Below, piece by piece: positions 1 through 7,910 of a DNA stretch of 64,000 nt. Every line of letters begins with the position of its first letter. The first letter of the stretch is position 1. This DNA is from Bacillota bacterium (GTDB taxonomy: Bacteria; Bacillota; Clostridia; Christensenellales; CAG-138). The notes below the pieces were generated by a model. That model made no database searches, was not told the origin of the DNA, and worked only from the letters and a program-made list of their open reading frames with translations. The DNA is taken from NCBI GenBank assembly GCA_023400985.1, contig JAEXEN010000019.1, positions 1-64,000 of the forward strand, given 5' to 3'. The position numbers and the translations under genes were made by a program.

Positions 1-470
1 CCGGGCGGCGGATGCGAAAGGAACGAAAAGCTCCGCTTTTCATCCGTTTCGGCGCACGCAAGGCCGTAGGCCTTGGCCCAAAGGGCTCCGGCTTTGCCGG
101 ACGCGCATGTCGCCGAAGCCGGAATAAGTTAAAGGGCTGTGGCTCCTTAATAATCCCCGGAGTTTCGGGGGCTCGGCCCCCGAACCCCCCGGAACGGCCT
201 AGCCGTTGCGCAAAGATGTATGAGCATATCGTTGCTGTTGTAGGGCGGCATGATTTTCATCCCGCCGCGTGTTACCACTGCGGCAACGCAGAACCATATG
301 TAGGGGCGGATAGCATCCGCCCACGCTGCCGCCGGCCTTTTGCGCATCCCCGGCAGGCGACTGATAGCCGCCTCTACGAACGCAACCTAATGTCAGATGT
401 AGGGCAAGGGCTTACTTACGCTTAAAATCTCTTTGTAATCTTGTCGCGGAAAGAAGTCCTCTGAAATTGC
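1..470. repeat. non-coding region of small hairpin repeats
   Basis: No credible gene is seen here; the open frames have no ribosome site and run through palindromes. Positions 41-79 match, in inverted orientation and nearly exactly, positions 11631-11667. Around 240-285 lies a GTAGGGCGG...ATTTTCATCCCGCCGCG module that recurs near 42725-42760, and 300-335 holds a GTAGGGGCGGAT...ATCCGCCC palindrome related to one near 42630. These appear to be dispersed intergenic repeat modules. Transcription or function is unknown. Confidence 0.6.
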
Positions 471-476
471 TATAAT
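468..476 (+). promoter_or_regulatory. extended -10 promoter of the rhodanese pair
   Basis: TGCTATAAT lies about 30 bases upstream of the first rhodanese start. No good -35 sits at 17 bases, so recognition would rest on the TGN extended -10. Promoter identity is inferred from the motif only. Confidence 0.5.
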
Positions 477-508
477 AGCATCACACAAGCAACTTTGGAG
501 GGAATTCT

Positions 509-838
509 ATGTTATTCGGACGCAAGCCGGGTTTTTCTTATATTTCCATGCCGGAGGCGCAGACGGAACTGAGTAAAAACAGCGCCATCCGCCTGATCGA
601 CGTGCGCACGCCCGGGGAATATCGCGCGGGGCATATCCCGGGGAGCGTGAATGTGCCGCTCGACCGGCTCGGCGGCATTGTAAACGCAGCGCCCGATAAA
701 TCCGAGCGCCTGTTTGTATATTGCCTAAGCGGCTCCCGAAGCCGTAGCGCCAGCGCTCAACTCGCCGCTATGGGCTATACGGACGTGAACGACATCGGCG
801 GCATTTCTCAATGGACGGGTAAGATCGAGCGCACGTGA
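509..838 (+). CDS. single-domain rhodanese-like protein
   Basis: Small (109 aa) cytoplasmic rhodanese-homology domain, a sulfur-carrier or sulfurtransferase fold. The family motif DVRTPGEYRAGHIPGSVNVP is present, and the active-site loop reads VYCLSGSRS with the catalytic Cys near residue 71. The ATG follows GGAGGGAATTCT. It lies 47 bases upstream of a second, membrane-anchored rhodanese on the same strand, so the two are probably co-transcribed. The sulfur donor and acceptor cannot be inferred. There is no signal peptide. Confident at the family level only. Confidence 0.88.
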   Translation: MLFGRKPGFSYISMPEAQTELSKNSAIRLIDVRTPGEYRAGHIPGSVNVPLDRLGGIVNAAPDKSERLFVYCLSGSRSRSASAQLAAMGYTDVNDIGGISQWTGKIERT

Positions 839-885
839 ACCGCTTGATAACGTCTTTTAAGCCTTCTAAATAAGGAGAAAGCAAC

Positions 886-1299
886 ATGAAAGAGAAAACC
901 CTCGGCATCTTTGCACTCATACTCGCGATTGCCGTATCCGGCTGCGCTTTAGAACCCGCTCCCGGCGCTTCCTCTCCCGCACCTATATCCTACCAAGCGA
1001 TTACTGCGGAGGAGGCGTACGCCATGATGGGGGAATCGGAAAACTTTATCCTGCTGGATGTGCGCACTCGGGCCGAATACCTTGAAGCGCATATTGCGGG
1101 CGCAGCGCTCTTGCCAAACGAGTCGATCGACGAGACGACGGTCGCGGAGGCTCTGCCCGAAAAGGACGCGCAGATCTTCGTGTACTGCCGCAGCGGCCGC
1201 AGAAGTGCTGAAGCCGCCGAAAAGCTTGCGAAGCTCGGCTATACGAGCGTTTACGACTTCGGCGGCATCATCGACTGGCCTTATGACGTGGTAAGTTGA
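886..1299 (+). CDS. rhodanese-domain lipoprotein
   Basis: 137-residue protein with a lipoprotein signal peptide: charged MKEK start, hydrophobic stretch and lipobox AVSGC with Cys about residue 20. A short proline/serine linker leads to one rhodanese domain, with LLDVRTRAEYLEAHI and active-site loop VYCRSGRRS. It is therefore predicted to be tethered outside the membrane, unlike the cytosolic rhodanese just upstream. RBS AAGGAGAAAGCAAC precedes the ATG. A strong terminator follows. A role in extracytoplasmic sulfur or thiol handling is an inference. Confidence 0.87.
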   Translation: MKEKTLGIFALILAIAVSGCALEPAPGASSPAPISYQAITAEEAYAMMGESENFILLDVRTRAEYLEAHIAGAALLPNESIDETTVAEALPEKDAQIFVYCRSGRRSAEAAEKLAKLGYTSVYDFGGIIDWPYDVVS

Positions 1300-1320
1300 A
1301 CGCCTGCATTTACAATAAAG

Positions 1321-1346
1321 AAACCGCTTGCGAGCGGTTTTTTTAT
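1321..1346 (+). terminator. rho-independent terminator after rhodanese pair
   Basis: AAACCGCTT GC GAGCGGTTT hairpin followed by a T tract. Confidence 0.85.
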
Positions 1347-1361
1347 ATATGTAAATGCATT

Positions 1362-1390
1362 TTGTAAATTCTCATCCACTCTGCTATAAT
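1362..1390 (+). promoter_or_regulatory. sigma-A-type promoter of the GNAT-like gene
   Basis: TTGTAA (1362-1367), 17-base spacer, TATAAT (1385-1390) with an upstream TG. It lies 42 bases before the ATG of the downstream gene. Confidence 0.7.
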
Positions 1391-1432
1391 AGCTTCATCA
1401 TCCGGTTTTTTATTTTTATTGGAGGATTTATC

Positions 1433-2557
1433 ATGGTCACTGTGAAGGAAGTGCGCTCCAAGGCGGAGCTGCGCAGGTTTGTGAACTTTCCCAACAAGCT
1501 TTATAAGCACGTGGAGCAATTCATCCCCGCCATGTACGGCGATGATCTGAGCGATTGGGACAAAAACAAAAACCCGGCCTTCGAATACTGCGAGGGCAAA
1601 TGCTTCCTCGCCTACCGCAAGAGGAAGATCGTAGGCAGGATCGGCGCGATTTTGAGCCACAAGGCGAACGAAACCTGGCATACCAACCGTATGCGCTTTT
1701 CGCAGGTGGACTTCATCGACGACGAGGAAGTCGTAAACGCGCTCTTCAAGACGGTGGAGGATTATGCCCATGAAAAGGGCTGCAACGAGGTGCACGGTCC
1801 CTTAGGCTTCTGTGACCTCGACCGCGAGGGTATGCTCGTGGAAGGTTTCGACCGCAAGGGCATGTTCATTACCTATTACAACCACCCGTATTACAACGCA
1901 CATCTCGAGCGCCTCGGCTACCATAAGGATGTGGACTGGGTGGAGTATTTGATTAGCGCCGATTTACCCGAGGACAAGGCGAAACGCCTCGACGCCGTCG
2001 CCATGCGCGTGCTTACGCACAATAAGCTTACCATTGCGACGCTTAAAAAGCGCAAGGATTACGCTCCCTACATCAAACAGGTGTTTGAACTTTTAAATGT
2101 AGCGTATTCCAGGCTTTACAGCGTCGTGCCGCTGAATGAGAGGCAGATCGAGCGTTACTGCAAAAAATTCATCCCGCTCATAGACCCCGATTATACCTGC
2201 TTCGTGATGGATGAAAACAACAAGCTCGCTGCGTTCGGCGTGGCCGCGCCGTCGCTCGCCAAGGCTATGAAGAAAAGCAACGGCAGGCTGTTCCCGTTCG
2301 GCGCGTTCCGCGTGCTGTACGCGCTCAAGCATAACGATACGCTCGACCTTTTCCTGATCGCCGTCCGCCCGGATCTGCAGGGGCAGGGCGTAAACGCGAT
2401 TCTGCTCGACCACATCATGAAAAACAGCCTGCGCAACGGCATCCGCTTCGCAGAGACCGGCCCGCAGCTCGAGTACAACGAGAAAGTGCAGGCGCAATGG
2501 AAAAACTTTAAAAAGGAGCAGCATAAGCGCCGCCGCTGCTACGTCAAGCAGATTTAA
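1433..2557 (+). CDS. GNAT-superfamily-like protein of unknown substrate
   Basis: 374-residue soluble protein. The ATG at 1433 is chosen because GGAGG lies 7 bases upstream; the longer frame starts inside the promoter. The sequence resembles the large two-lobed acyl-CoA N-acyltransferase-like proteins common in Clostridia. The C-terminal half carries FLIAVRPDLQGQGVNAILLD, a typical acetyl-CoA pyrophosphate-loop region (V-x-P-x-x-Q-G-x-G). The tail is strongly basic (KKEQHKRRRCYVKQ). No transmembrane segment or signal peptide is seen. It stands alone between a promoter and a structured leader. The acyl acceptor is unknown. Confidence 0.75.
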   Translation: MVTVKEVRSKAELRRFVNFPNKLYKHVEQFIPAMYGDDLSDWDKNKNPAFEYCEGKCFLAYRKRKIVGRIGAILSHKANETWHTNRMRFSQVDFIDDEEVVNALFKTVEDYAHEKGCNEVHGPLGFCDLDREGMLVEGFDRKGMFITYYNHPYYNAHLERLGYHKDVDWVEYLISADLPEDKAKRLDAVAMRVLTHNKLTIATLKKRKDYAPYIKQVFELLNVAYSRLYSVVPLNERQIERYCKKFIPLIDPDYTCFVMDENNKLAAFGVAAPSLAKAMKKSNGRLFPFGAFRVLYALKHNDTLDLFLIAVRPDLQGQGVNAILLDHIMKNSLRNGIRFAETGPQLEYNEKVQAQWKNFKKEQHKRRRCYVKQI

Positions 2558-2577
2558 AAGCATCCATAAATATAAGC

Positions 2578-2642
2578 CGCCCCGTGCAAACTATGAGGCA
2601 AGAGGAGCCGAAACCTTTCCTTGCTTTCAATGAAACGGGGCG
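2578..2642 (+). promoter_or_regulatory. structured leader or long hairpin before TauE/SafE gene
   Basis: CCGCCCCGT (2578-2586) pairs perfectly with ACGGGGCGG (2634-2642) across a 47-base interior, which itself contains GCAAG/CTTGC and AGG/CCT arms. A short T-rich run follows, then the ATG of the permease gene. It could be an attenuator or regulatory RNA of the permease, or the terminator of the upstream gene. No known riboswitch was recognised. Confidence 0.4.
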
Positions 2643-2650
2643 GTATTTTT

Positions 2651-3028
2651 ATGTTGAAAAAGCTGAACAAAAAAGCCCTTCTCGCGGGGCTTCTCACGGG
2701 AATATGCAACGGGTTGTTCGGCGCGGGCGGCGGCATGGTCGCCGTGTTCGCGCTAAAATCGCTTACGGGCTATGAACAATCGCGCGCGCATGCGACGGCC
2801 ATCAGTGTCATGCTGCCGCTCACGGCTGTGAGCGCGCTTGTTTATGTATGCAACAGCGCGGTGGACTGGACCGCGGTTTTATATGTTGCGCCTTCACTCA
2901 CGCTTGGCAGCGTCTTGGGCGCAAAGCTCACGGGGAAATTAAGCCCCAAATGGCTCAACCGCATCTTTTCCGCTTTGATGCTCTTTGCCGCCGTGTGGAT
3001 GCTATTCGCTCCCTCTATAAAATCATGA
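2651..3028 (+). CDS. TauE/SafE-family permease, N-terminal half-protein
   Basis: 125-residue, about four-helix membrane protein with the family glycine motif GLFGAGGGMVAVFAL. Usual TauE/SafE exporters are about twice this length with two such repeats. Here each repeat is a separate gene; the second overlaps this one by four bases (ATGA), so the pair is probably one heterodimeric anion or sulfur-compound exporter. The start at 2651 is preceded by GGGGCGG. The substrate (sulfite, sulfoacetate, other organic anions) cannot be read from sequence. Two rhodaneses upstream are suggestive of sulfur chemistry but are in a different transcription unit. Confidence 0.82.
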   Translation: MLKKLNKKALLAGLLTGICNGLFGAGGGMVAVFALKSLTGYEQSRAHATAISVMLPLTAVSALVYVCNSAVDWTAVLYVAPSLTLGSVLGAKLTGKLSPKWLNRIFSALMLFAAVWMLFAPSIKS

Positions 3029-3393
3029 ATTGGCTTATCTACATCGCGTTTGGCCTTCTTTCCGGCGTTGCGGCGGGCATGGGCATGGGCGGCGGCACCA
3101 TACTCATTCCTGCGCTCACGCTCTTAATATCGCTCGACCAGCATGCGGCGCAAGGCGTAAACATGCTCGCCTTTTTACCGGCGGCGGCGGCCGCGCTGTT
3201 TATCCACAAAAAAGAGGGCAGGCTTAAGATGAAGGAATGTATTCCCATCATCCTCGCCGGTATTGCGGGCGCGCTCATGGGCGCGTTTGGGGCGGGCTAC
3301 ATTTCCTCGCCGTGGCTCAGACGCCTGTTTGGCATGTTTTTACTTGCGCTCTCCATCCTCCAGTTTATACAGGGGGAAAAGAAGGCGCGGTAA
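3025..3393 (+). CDS. TauE/SafE-family permease, C-terminal half-protein
   Basis: 122-residue membrane protein forming the second half of the split TauE/SafE transporter. The glycine motif GMGMGGGTILIPAL near residues 18-31 matches the family repeat. Three or four hydrophobic helices follow, and the tail GEKKAR is basic. Its ATG overlaps the stop of the upstream half (ATGA), implying translational coupling and a fixed ratio. Alone it is too short to be a complete exporter. Confidence 0.82.
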   Translation: MNWLIYIAFGLLSGVAAGMGMGGGTILIPALTLLISLDQHAAQGVNMLAFLPAAAAALFIHKKEGRLKMKECIPIILAGIAGALMGAFGAGYISSPWLRRLFGMFLLALSILQFIQGEKKAR

Positions 3394-3473
3394 CGGAACG
3401 TATACATACCTTCACATTTTGGGGGTGGCCGCAATATTATATAGCGTGACACCAACAAAGGAGGTAGAAAAAC

Positions 3474-3830
3474 ATGCGGAACAATTGGGATTCGCAGAGT
3501 GGCGGTAGCTGTGGGTGCGAACAGTATTGGAATCCTTGGGAATATCAGGCGCAGGAACAATATCATGATCAGGGGCAATATTATGAACAGAATCATTGTT
3601 ATGATCAGGATCCCGATTATGATCAGAAGAGTCCGGATTATGATAGGGATTGCAACTGCAAAACCATCATAGAAGGCGTCGGTAACAGCAACATAAACGT
3701 GAATGTCGATAATGAAAACATACTTGTGGCCGTTCTCGTGCTGGTGGACGCACTGCTCAGCGGCGGTGTCGATACAAGTGCGCTGCGCGCCTATGTGGAA
3801 AGCCGCGCAAACATGAATACGAGCGGTTAA
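3474..3830 (+). CDS. unknown protein with Tyr/Gln/Asp-rich repeats
   Basis: 118 residues; no family recognised. The N-terminal half (about 10-60) is low-complexity with repeated YHDQ, YYEQ, YDQD, YDQK, YDRD units and two short Cys motifs (CGC, CNC). The C-terminal half is ordinary sequence with an IEGVGNSNINVNVDNENILVA-like stretch (about 65-85), then a hydrophobic amphipathic helix. A very strong AAAGGAGGTAGAAAAAC site precedes the ATG and a clean terminator follows, so it is a genuine monocistronic gene. No signal peptide. A surface, spore-coat or metal-binding role is possible but unsupported. Confidence 0.7.
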   Translation: MRNNWDSQSGGSCGCEQYWNPWEYQAQEQYHDQGQYYEQNHCYDQDPDYDQKSPDYDRDCNCKTIIEGVGNSNINVNVDNENILVAVLVLVDALLSGGVDTSALRAYVESRANMNTSG

Positions 3831-3856
3831 TTAAAAAACAACTGATAAGCCTCACT

Positions 3857-3887
3857 GCGTCCGGCGAAACAGCCGGACGCTTTTTTA
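3857..3887 (+). terminator. rho-independent terminator
   Basis: GCGTCCGGC / GCCGGACGC stem with a six-base loop and T6 tract. Confidence 0.88.
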
Positions 3888-3900
3888 TCGTTTTTGTCTC

Positions 3901-4152
3901 TCAGCCGTCTATGCGTTCACCGTGAAGGATTACCCGTCCTCCGTCCGGACATTTTACGTCAAACGCGGGGGCTTTGACATCACTGTAATCTAAAACCGCT
4001 CCGTTTTGCAGCGCATAGACCGACGGATAAGCGCAATTCCATAGCTCATGGCACAGAGGCGGGCATAGATCTTCCACAATAAAACAATCGCCCGCTTTGT
4101 GATAGCCACACCGGCATTTGCTTTCAACAACCGTTATTTTGACCTTCGACAT
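3901..4152 (-). CDS. TIGR04076 family small Cys-rich protein
   Basis: 83-residue protein with the conserved layout of TIGR04076: KVKITVVES, CRCGYHKAGD, CPPLCHELWNCAYPSVYAL and CPDGGRV. Six or more conserved cysteines suggest metal or Fe-S binding, but the family has no assigned function. It is on the minus strand 69 bases downstream of the MazG-like gene and may be transcribed with it. Full length for the family. Confidence 0.85.
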   Translation of the reverse strand: MSKVKITVVESKCRCGYHKAGDCFIVEDLCPPLCHELWNCAYPSVYALQNGAVLDYSDVKAPAFDVKCPDGGRVILHGERIDG

Positions 4153-4221
4153 ATGTTGAGCCTCCGATTAATTGGAAGTTGTCATGCCCACGCTATGTTT
4201 GCAATTTGCGTTTCCGAACAG

Positions 4222-4560
4222 TTAAAGAATATCATCAGGGCTCCGATACTTGGATTGATTTGTGTTAAAACCTTCGGGGTATCTCTTTTTGAGTTTATCG
4301 ATATTTCTTTGCAAAATTTCTTCAAGCGAAATGTCAAGTGCGGTTGCCGTTTCAGCAAGATACCATGCAATATCGCCTAGCTCTTTTATAAGGTGTTCTT
4401 TATCGAGTCCGTGCCCTTGTGCAAGCCATTTCTTTACAATGTCGATTGCTTCTCCCGATTCACCGCACAACCCCATCACACCGTTGATCAAAATATCCTT
4501 TTTATCTAATTGCGGATTGAGGGTTATCATCGCTGATTTTTGATATTCATTAATCGTCAC
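4222..4560 (-). CDS. MazG-like nucleotide pyrophosphohydrolase
   Basis: 112-residue all-alpha NTP-pyrophosphatase-like protein. The metal-binding motifs are visible as GLCGESGEAIDIVKK (about 30-44) and KELGDIAWYLAE (about 60-71), matching the E-x-x-E ... E-x-x-D arrangement of the MazG fold. The GTG start is supported by an upstream GAAGGGG. Such short single-domain forms are often house-cleaning or phage-derived enzymes. The nucleotide substrate is unknown. The flanking DNA towards 5 kb holds remnants of a mobile element. Confidence 0.83.
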   Translation of the reverse strand: MTINEYQKSAMITLNPQLDKKDILINGVMGLCGESGEAIDIVKKWLAQGHGLDKEHLIKELGDIAWYLAETATALDISLEEILQRNIDKLKKRYPEGFNTNQSKYRSPDDIL

Positions 4561-4757
4561 AAGAATTTTTCCCCTTCTTAATCTTACAGATAACTTCCCG
4601 TTTATCTCCCAATAATTATAACATGCTTGCGATGAAATGAGTTCTTATATGCGAATATTGTTCATACCGTATCGTTTGATGTGCATCCTGTAGCTTTGAT
4701 AAATATAATTGGTAAAACGAATAAAACGCCATAACATATGGGGCGGAAGGAGGGGGT

Positions 4758-5072
4758 GCCACGAAAGAGTTGGATGAACTTGCGGTGGAAGCCGCGCAAA
4801 ATGATGAGGCTGGAGCGCAGCTTATCATGTGTTGTGAGCGCTTGATTATAAACCGCATTTCGGTGCGTACTCAGGTGCGTAAGTAAAAGTAATGATGAAT
4901 GGTGGTTGCCCTGATCGCTTTTTCGCAGGCAGCAGATACCTATGGCAGCGGTAGCGGCAGTTCTTTGAAATACGCGGAAGTGAACATACGCAGCCGTTTT
5001 ATAGGTCAACTTCGCAAGCAGTTTAGGTTCAAGCCCGAGTATACCGTATCGTCGGAGGTCTTTTCCGTGTAA
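4758..5072 (+). pseudogene. decayed RNA polymerase sigma-factor gene
   Basis: One reading frame gives KELDELAVEAAQNDEAGAQL, an acidic N-terminal helix typical of sigma-70 region 2. It is stopped at 4884 (TAA) with further TAA/TGA/TGA at 4890-4898. In the same frame it then resumes as VALIAFSQAADTYGSG...LKYAEVNIRSRFIGQLRKQ and ends at 5070-5072. The second part resembles region 2 of SigI-type or small integrative-element sigma factors. Region 4 is absent. The stops and lost middle mark it as a relic, possibly from the mobile element next door. Confidence 0.5.
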
Positions 5073-5724
5073 GCGGAGGAGAATTCCGGATTTTCGTTTA
5101 TAGAAAGCCGTTATGCTACAAACGGTTTCTAATGCGGGTGATCATGCCATAAAATGTGAGGTCAAGGCTGCCAACGCGCTCTTTCAAGAATACGGCTTTT
5201 GCTTCTACGATTTGGCGGCTTCTTTATCCAATAACGAAAAAACCCGTAATTGTGCGCAGGGGTTTTGTTTCGCGTTTTTTTGTCTAATATCTCTTGGCCA
5301 GTTCGATAAGCGGCCATTTTGCTTTGGAGGCGCCACACGGAATCGAACCGGGCAGATACCTGCTTTTAAAAACATGCAACAACATAAAAGTCCAGAGAAT
5401 GAGGGCTTTTTTGTCAGCGTGCGTTTGCGGGTGCTGAAAGTCGCCAGAGGGTAAGGCAGAATATGGTTTTATAATATTGTTTTCGTTACAAACAAAAGCC
5501 ACCCTCGCATAGAATGGCGGGGGTGTTGTGCTTCATCCCTTGGGGTGTTTGTCTTTGTTGTGGATCATTGACCTGTTGTGTTGTCCACAGCGCCTTTAAT
5601 ACCTTGATTGTTTTCTTCGGAAAGATTGGGATCCGAAATGTTCAGTTTTGCTGTCCTAAGTTTAACCGTTGCTCATAAAATTTGGATTTATCACCAAAAT
5701 AGGCGTAGCAAAAGAGGTGACAAG
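5073..5724. other. gene-poor stretch at the left edge of the relic element
   Basis: No gene is supported. It contains a degenerate terminator-like hairpin (CGAAAAAACCC ... GGGGTTTTGTTTCG, 5237-5275) and the tRNA-end repeat at 5325-5352. An open frame across 5113-5454 reads through both and is considered spurious. Confidence 0.5.
5325..5352. repeat. left copy of tRNA-Cys 3' end (att-like direct repeat)
   Basis: 28 bases matching 26/28 with the 3' end of tRNA-Cys at 7911-7938, in the same orientation. The 2.6 kb between the copies holds an integrase relic beside the intact tRNA. This is the layout left when an element integrates into a tRNA 3' end. Confidence 0.6.
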
Positions 5725-5725
5725 C

Positions 5726-6313
5726 TTGGGATTTAATCAGGAGCTGCTAACGGAAATAGATCGCATTATCGCCCAATATACGGTTGTGCACGATGAACTA
5801 GAACAGCTATGGGCAACGCAAATAGTGTTTACGTGGCATTGGTGGCTTGACGTCGCGCTATCCGTACTACCGTGGATACTTTGGATCATCGTGCGGGATA
5901 AAAAAAATACGCATAGCTTACTTTATGCGGGCCTTTTTACGATGTTGGTGGCATCGTTCCTATGCATGATCGGGGTATCGCAAGAAGGCTGGAATTATAA
6001 TACCTTGCTCTTGCCTTATTTTCCGGAGTTTCTCCCGTGGGATTTGTCAGTCATGCCGGTAACAGCGATGTTATTCTACCAATTTTTCCCCAAGATAAAC
6101 CCCTGGATCAAAGGTATCGTATTCACCACGGTTGCCTCTTATGTGGTTGAGCCCATATTCATTTGGCTTGGGCTGTATGAACCAAATAACTGGGAACATC
6201 ATTATTCGTTCCCTATTTATTTTTGTATCTATATGATAGGGTACTGGCTATATAACAAAAATCGAAGCGAGGCTGAGCACAGGTATGCCAGCAAACTTAA
6301 AAGCAATGATTAG
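5726..6313 (+). CDS. CBO0543-family multipass membrane protein
   Basis: 195 residues from a TTG start at 5726, chosen because AGAGGTG lies 6 bases upstream; a start at 5669 would have no ribosome site. After a short acidic N-terminus, five or six tryptophan-rich helices follow (for example WWLDVALSVLPWILWIIV and VMPVTAMLFYQFFP). The tail is charged. It resembles the CBO0543 family of Bacillota, whose function is unknown. It lies 14 bases upstream of a second membrane gene, in a probable operon carried by the relic element. Base composition differs from the chromosomal flanks. Confidence 0.7.
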   Translation: MGFNQELLTEIDRIIAQYTVVHDELEQLWATQIVFTWHWWLDVALSVLPWILWIIVRDKKNTHSLLYAGLFTMLVASFLCMIGVSQEGWNYNTLLLPYFPEFLPWDLSVMPVTAMLFYQFFPKINPWIKGIVFTTVASYVVEPIFIWLGLYEPNNWEHHYSFPIYFCIYMIGYWLYNKNRSEAEHRYASKLKSND

Positions 6314-6327
6314 AAAACGGTGGAGCT

Positions 6328-7581
6328 ATGAAAGGTAAAACCATAAGCGATGGCTCCAAACGGCGGCAAATAGCTTATGTCGGCGCATGGAACACGATAC
6401 TTTTGGACCTGCGAAACCCCTATATTATCACATACTGGTCGATGTCATTTGCAGGGTTTGGACATATCCTGTTAGATAGGTATTTTCGTGGATTTATATT
6501 TCTCACTTCGGAAATATTCCTGAACAAAGCTGCAAACCTTAATGTGGCGATCTACTATACATTGACAAAACAATTCGATTTGGCAAAGCAAGTGCTTGAT
6601 ATCAGATGGCTGATGACCTATCTGGCAGTATATTGCTTCTCGATCTTTGACAGCTACCGTGATGCCGTTACTATTAACAACACATATATCTTGGCCGCGA
6701 GAGAAGATGCCTATGTGAATTGCTTTGCAATCGATTCAGGCAGTTTTAACAGCTTGAATACTGTGCCACCATGGATGACGATGCTATGGTCCGCGGTTCT
6801 GCCTGGGGCCGGATGCATCCTAACGCCGCGGATGAATCGGGCCCTATTTCTCATACCCCTTTGGATAATCACCGCTTATCTGTCAGGATTATATCCGGCG
6901 GTCCTATATACATTTGCCGGGGAGTTTGAACTGGCAAAATCGGTTTTGGATATTCACTGGTTGCTTAATATACCGTCGTTCTGGTTTTTTGCTATATATG
7001 AGGCTTACTCCTGTGCAGTCGAGAACAATAAACTGTGTCGCTGGGAGTTAGGAAAATTCTTAAAAACCGAATACCAAAGCAAACAATTCATCATGCCCGA
7101 TAGGGCTGAAAGGGCACCCGATACGATGTACCTGTTATCGAGCTTTGAACATTCCAATAAGCTGGAAGCGGCAATTACGGAATTGCAAATGAGGGGTGTA
7201 CCCAAAACCTCTATATTGGCCGTCCCACTTGATAAAAAAAACGAAGGGCGCGCGCTATTTGATTCCGTTCATTCTTCCGATGGTATTAGTATGTTGGCTC
7301 TCCCATTAATCCTATCGATGCTCGGCACATTCTTTGGCGTAATTTACGGATTTCAATTGGCATGGGGCCCTATCCTATGGGGAGTCATTGGGGCTATTAT
7401 CAGTTTTGTGGTGGGCCTTGCTCTTCGGCTGCTGGTAGCTAAAAAAAGCACGAACGATCAAAATAGGCGGAACAAGCATGATGTAATTCTAATCGTCCGA
7501 TGTGAAAAGGAACAGACCGATATGGTTGAAAATACGCTGTGGAGCAATGCCGCAATAGGAGTAAGCCAAGTGGATGTGTAG
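6328..7581 (+). CDS. internally duplicated membrane protein, unknown function
   Basis: 417 residues with an evident internal repeat. The units around 35-125 and 150-245 each contain a GAG/GFG glycine turn near a hydrophobic pair (HILLDRYFRGFIFL and CILTPRMNRALFLIPL), then LAK.VLDIRWL / LAKSVLDIHWL and FSIFDSYRDAV / FFAIYEAYSCAV. A cytosolic linker (about 250-315) follows, then two strongly hydrophobic helices (about 325-375) and a small C-terminal domain. The ATG follows CGGTGGAGCT. It is co-directional with the CBO0543-like gene. No family assigned; it is probably element cargo. Confidence 0.65.
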   Translation: MKGKTISDGSKRRQIAYVGAWNTILLDLRNPYIITYWSMSFAGFGHILLDRYFRGFIFLTSEIFLNKAANLNVAIYYTLTKQFDLAKQVLDIRWLMTYLAVYCFSIFDSYRDAVTINNTYILAAREDAYVNCFAIDSGSFNSLNTVPPWMTMLWSAVLPGAGCILTPRMNRALFLIPLWIITAYLSGLYPAVLYTFAGEFELAKSVLDIHWLLNIPSFWFFAIYEAYSCAVENNKLCRWELGKFLKTEYQSKQFIMPDRAERAPDTMYLLSSFEHSNKLEAAITELQMRGVPKTSILAVPLDKKNEGRALFDSVHSSDGISMLALPLILSMLGTFFGVIYGFQLAWGPILWGVIGAIISFVVGLALRLLVAKKSTNDQNRRNKHDVILIVRCEKEQTDMVENTLWSNAAIGVSQVDV

Positions 7582-7663
7582 ATTCTGTGCCAATTGTTTT
7601 TCTAAAAATACCAGCATCGGCTGCGGATAATTAAGCAAAAAGCCCCGTCGCGCCCATTCCTGT

Positions 7664-7819
7664 AACTATGCAAATATTCTGTATAACGGCGAGGTGGACG
7701 TGATTGCAGCGCAGAAGTGGCTGGGGTATGCCGATGCCAAAACCACCCTTTCGATTTGTTCGCATTTGTCCCAAGAATGCGAGCTGCAAAATATCAAGAA
7801 ATTAAATGCCGTGTTTTAG
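7664..7819 (+). pseudogene. tyrosine recombinase (integrase) C-terminal relic
   Basis: The frame reads NYANILYNGEVDVIAAQKWLGYADAKTT then LSICSHLSQE and ends at TAG 7817-7819. This aligns with the last catalytic block of phage-type integrases (A.ILY..GVDV...QKWLGHAD.KTTL.IYTHLS). The nucleophilic Tyr position reads Cys (ICSHLS) and everything upstream is missing, so it is inactive. It lies about 90 bases from the tRNA-Cys 3' end, the usual position for an integrase of a tRNA-integrating element. Confidence 0.72.
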
Positions 7820-7860
7820 AAGGTGATCCTAAAGTTGCCAGAAACGAAGTAAGCTGACTA

Positions 7861-7909
7861 ACGAAAAACCCCGGAAATGCCTAAATTAAGGAATTTCGGG
7901 GTTTTTCGT
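7861..7909. terminator. bidirectional terminator at the end of the tRNA operon
   Basis: ACGAAAAACCCCG...AAAT pairs with ATTTCGGGGTTTTTCGT with one bulged G. It lies immediately after the 3' end of tRNA-Cys on the minus strand. Confidence 0.75.
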
Positions 7910-7910
7910 G

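Noticed and set aside
12..425. 137-codon frame at the window start
   Set aside because: Composed of intergenic palindromes that recur elsewhere in non-coding DNA.
5113..5454. 113-codon plus-strand frame
   Set aside because: It runs through a terminator-like hairpin and the tRNA-end repeat; composition is incoherent and there is no ribosome site.
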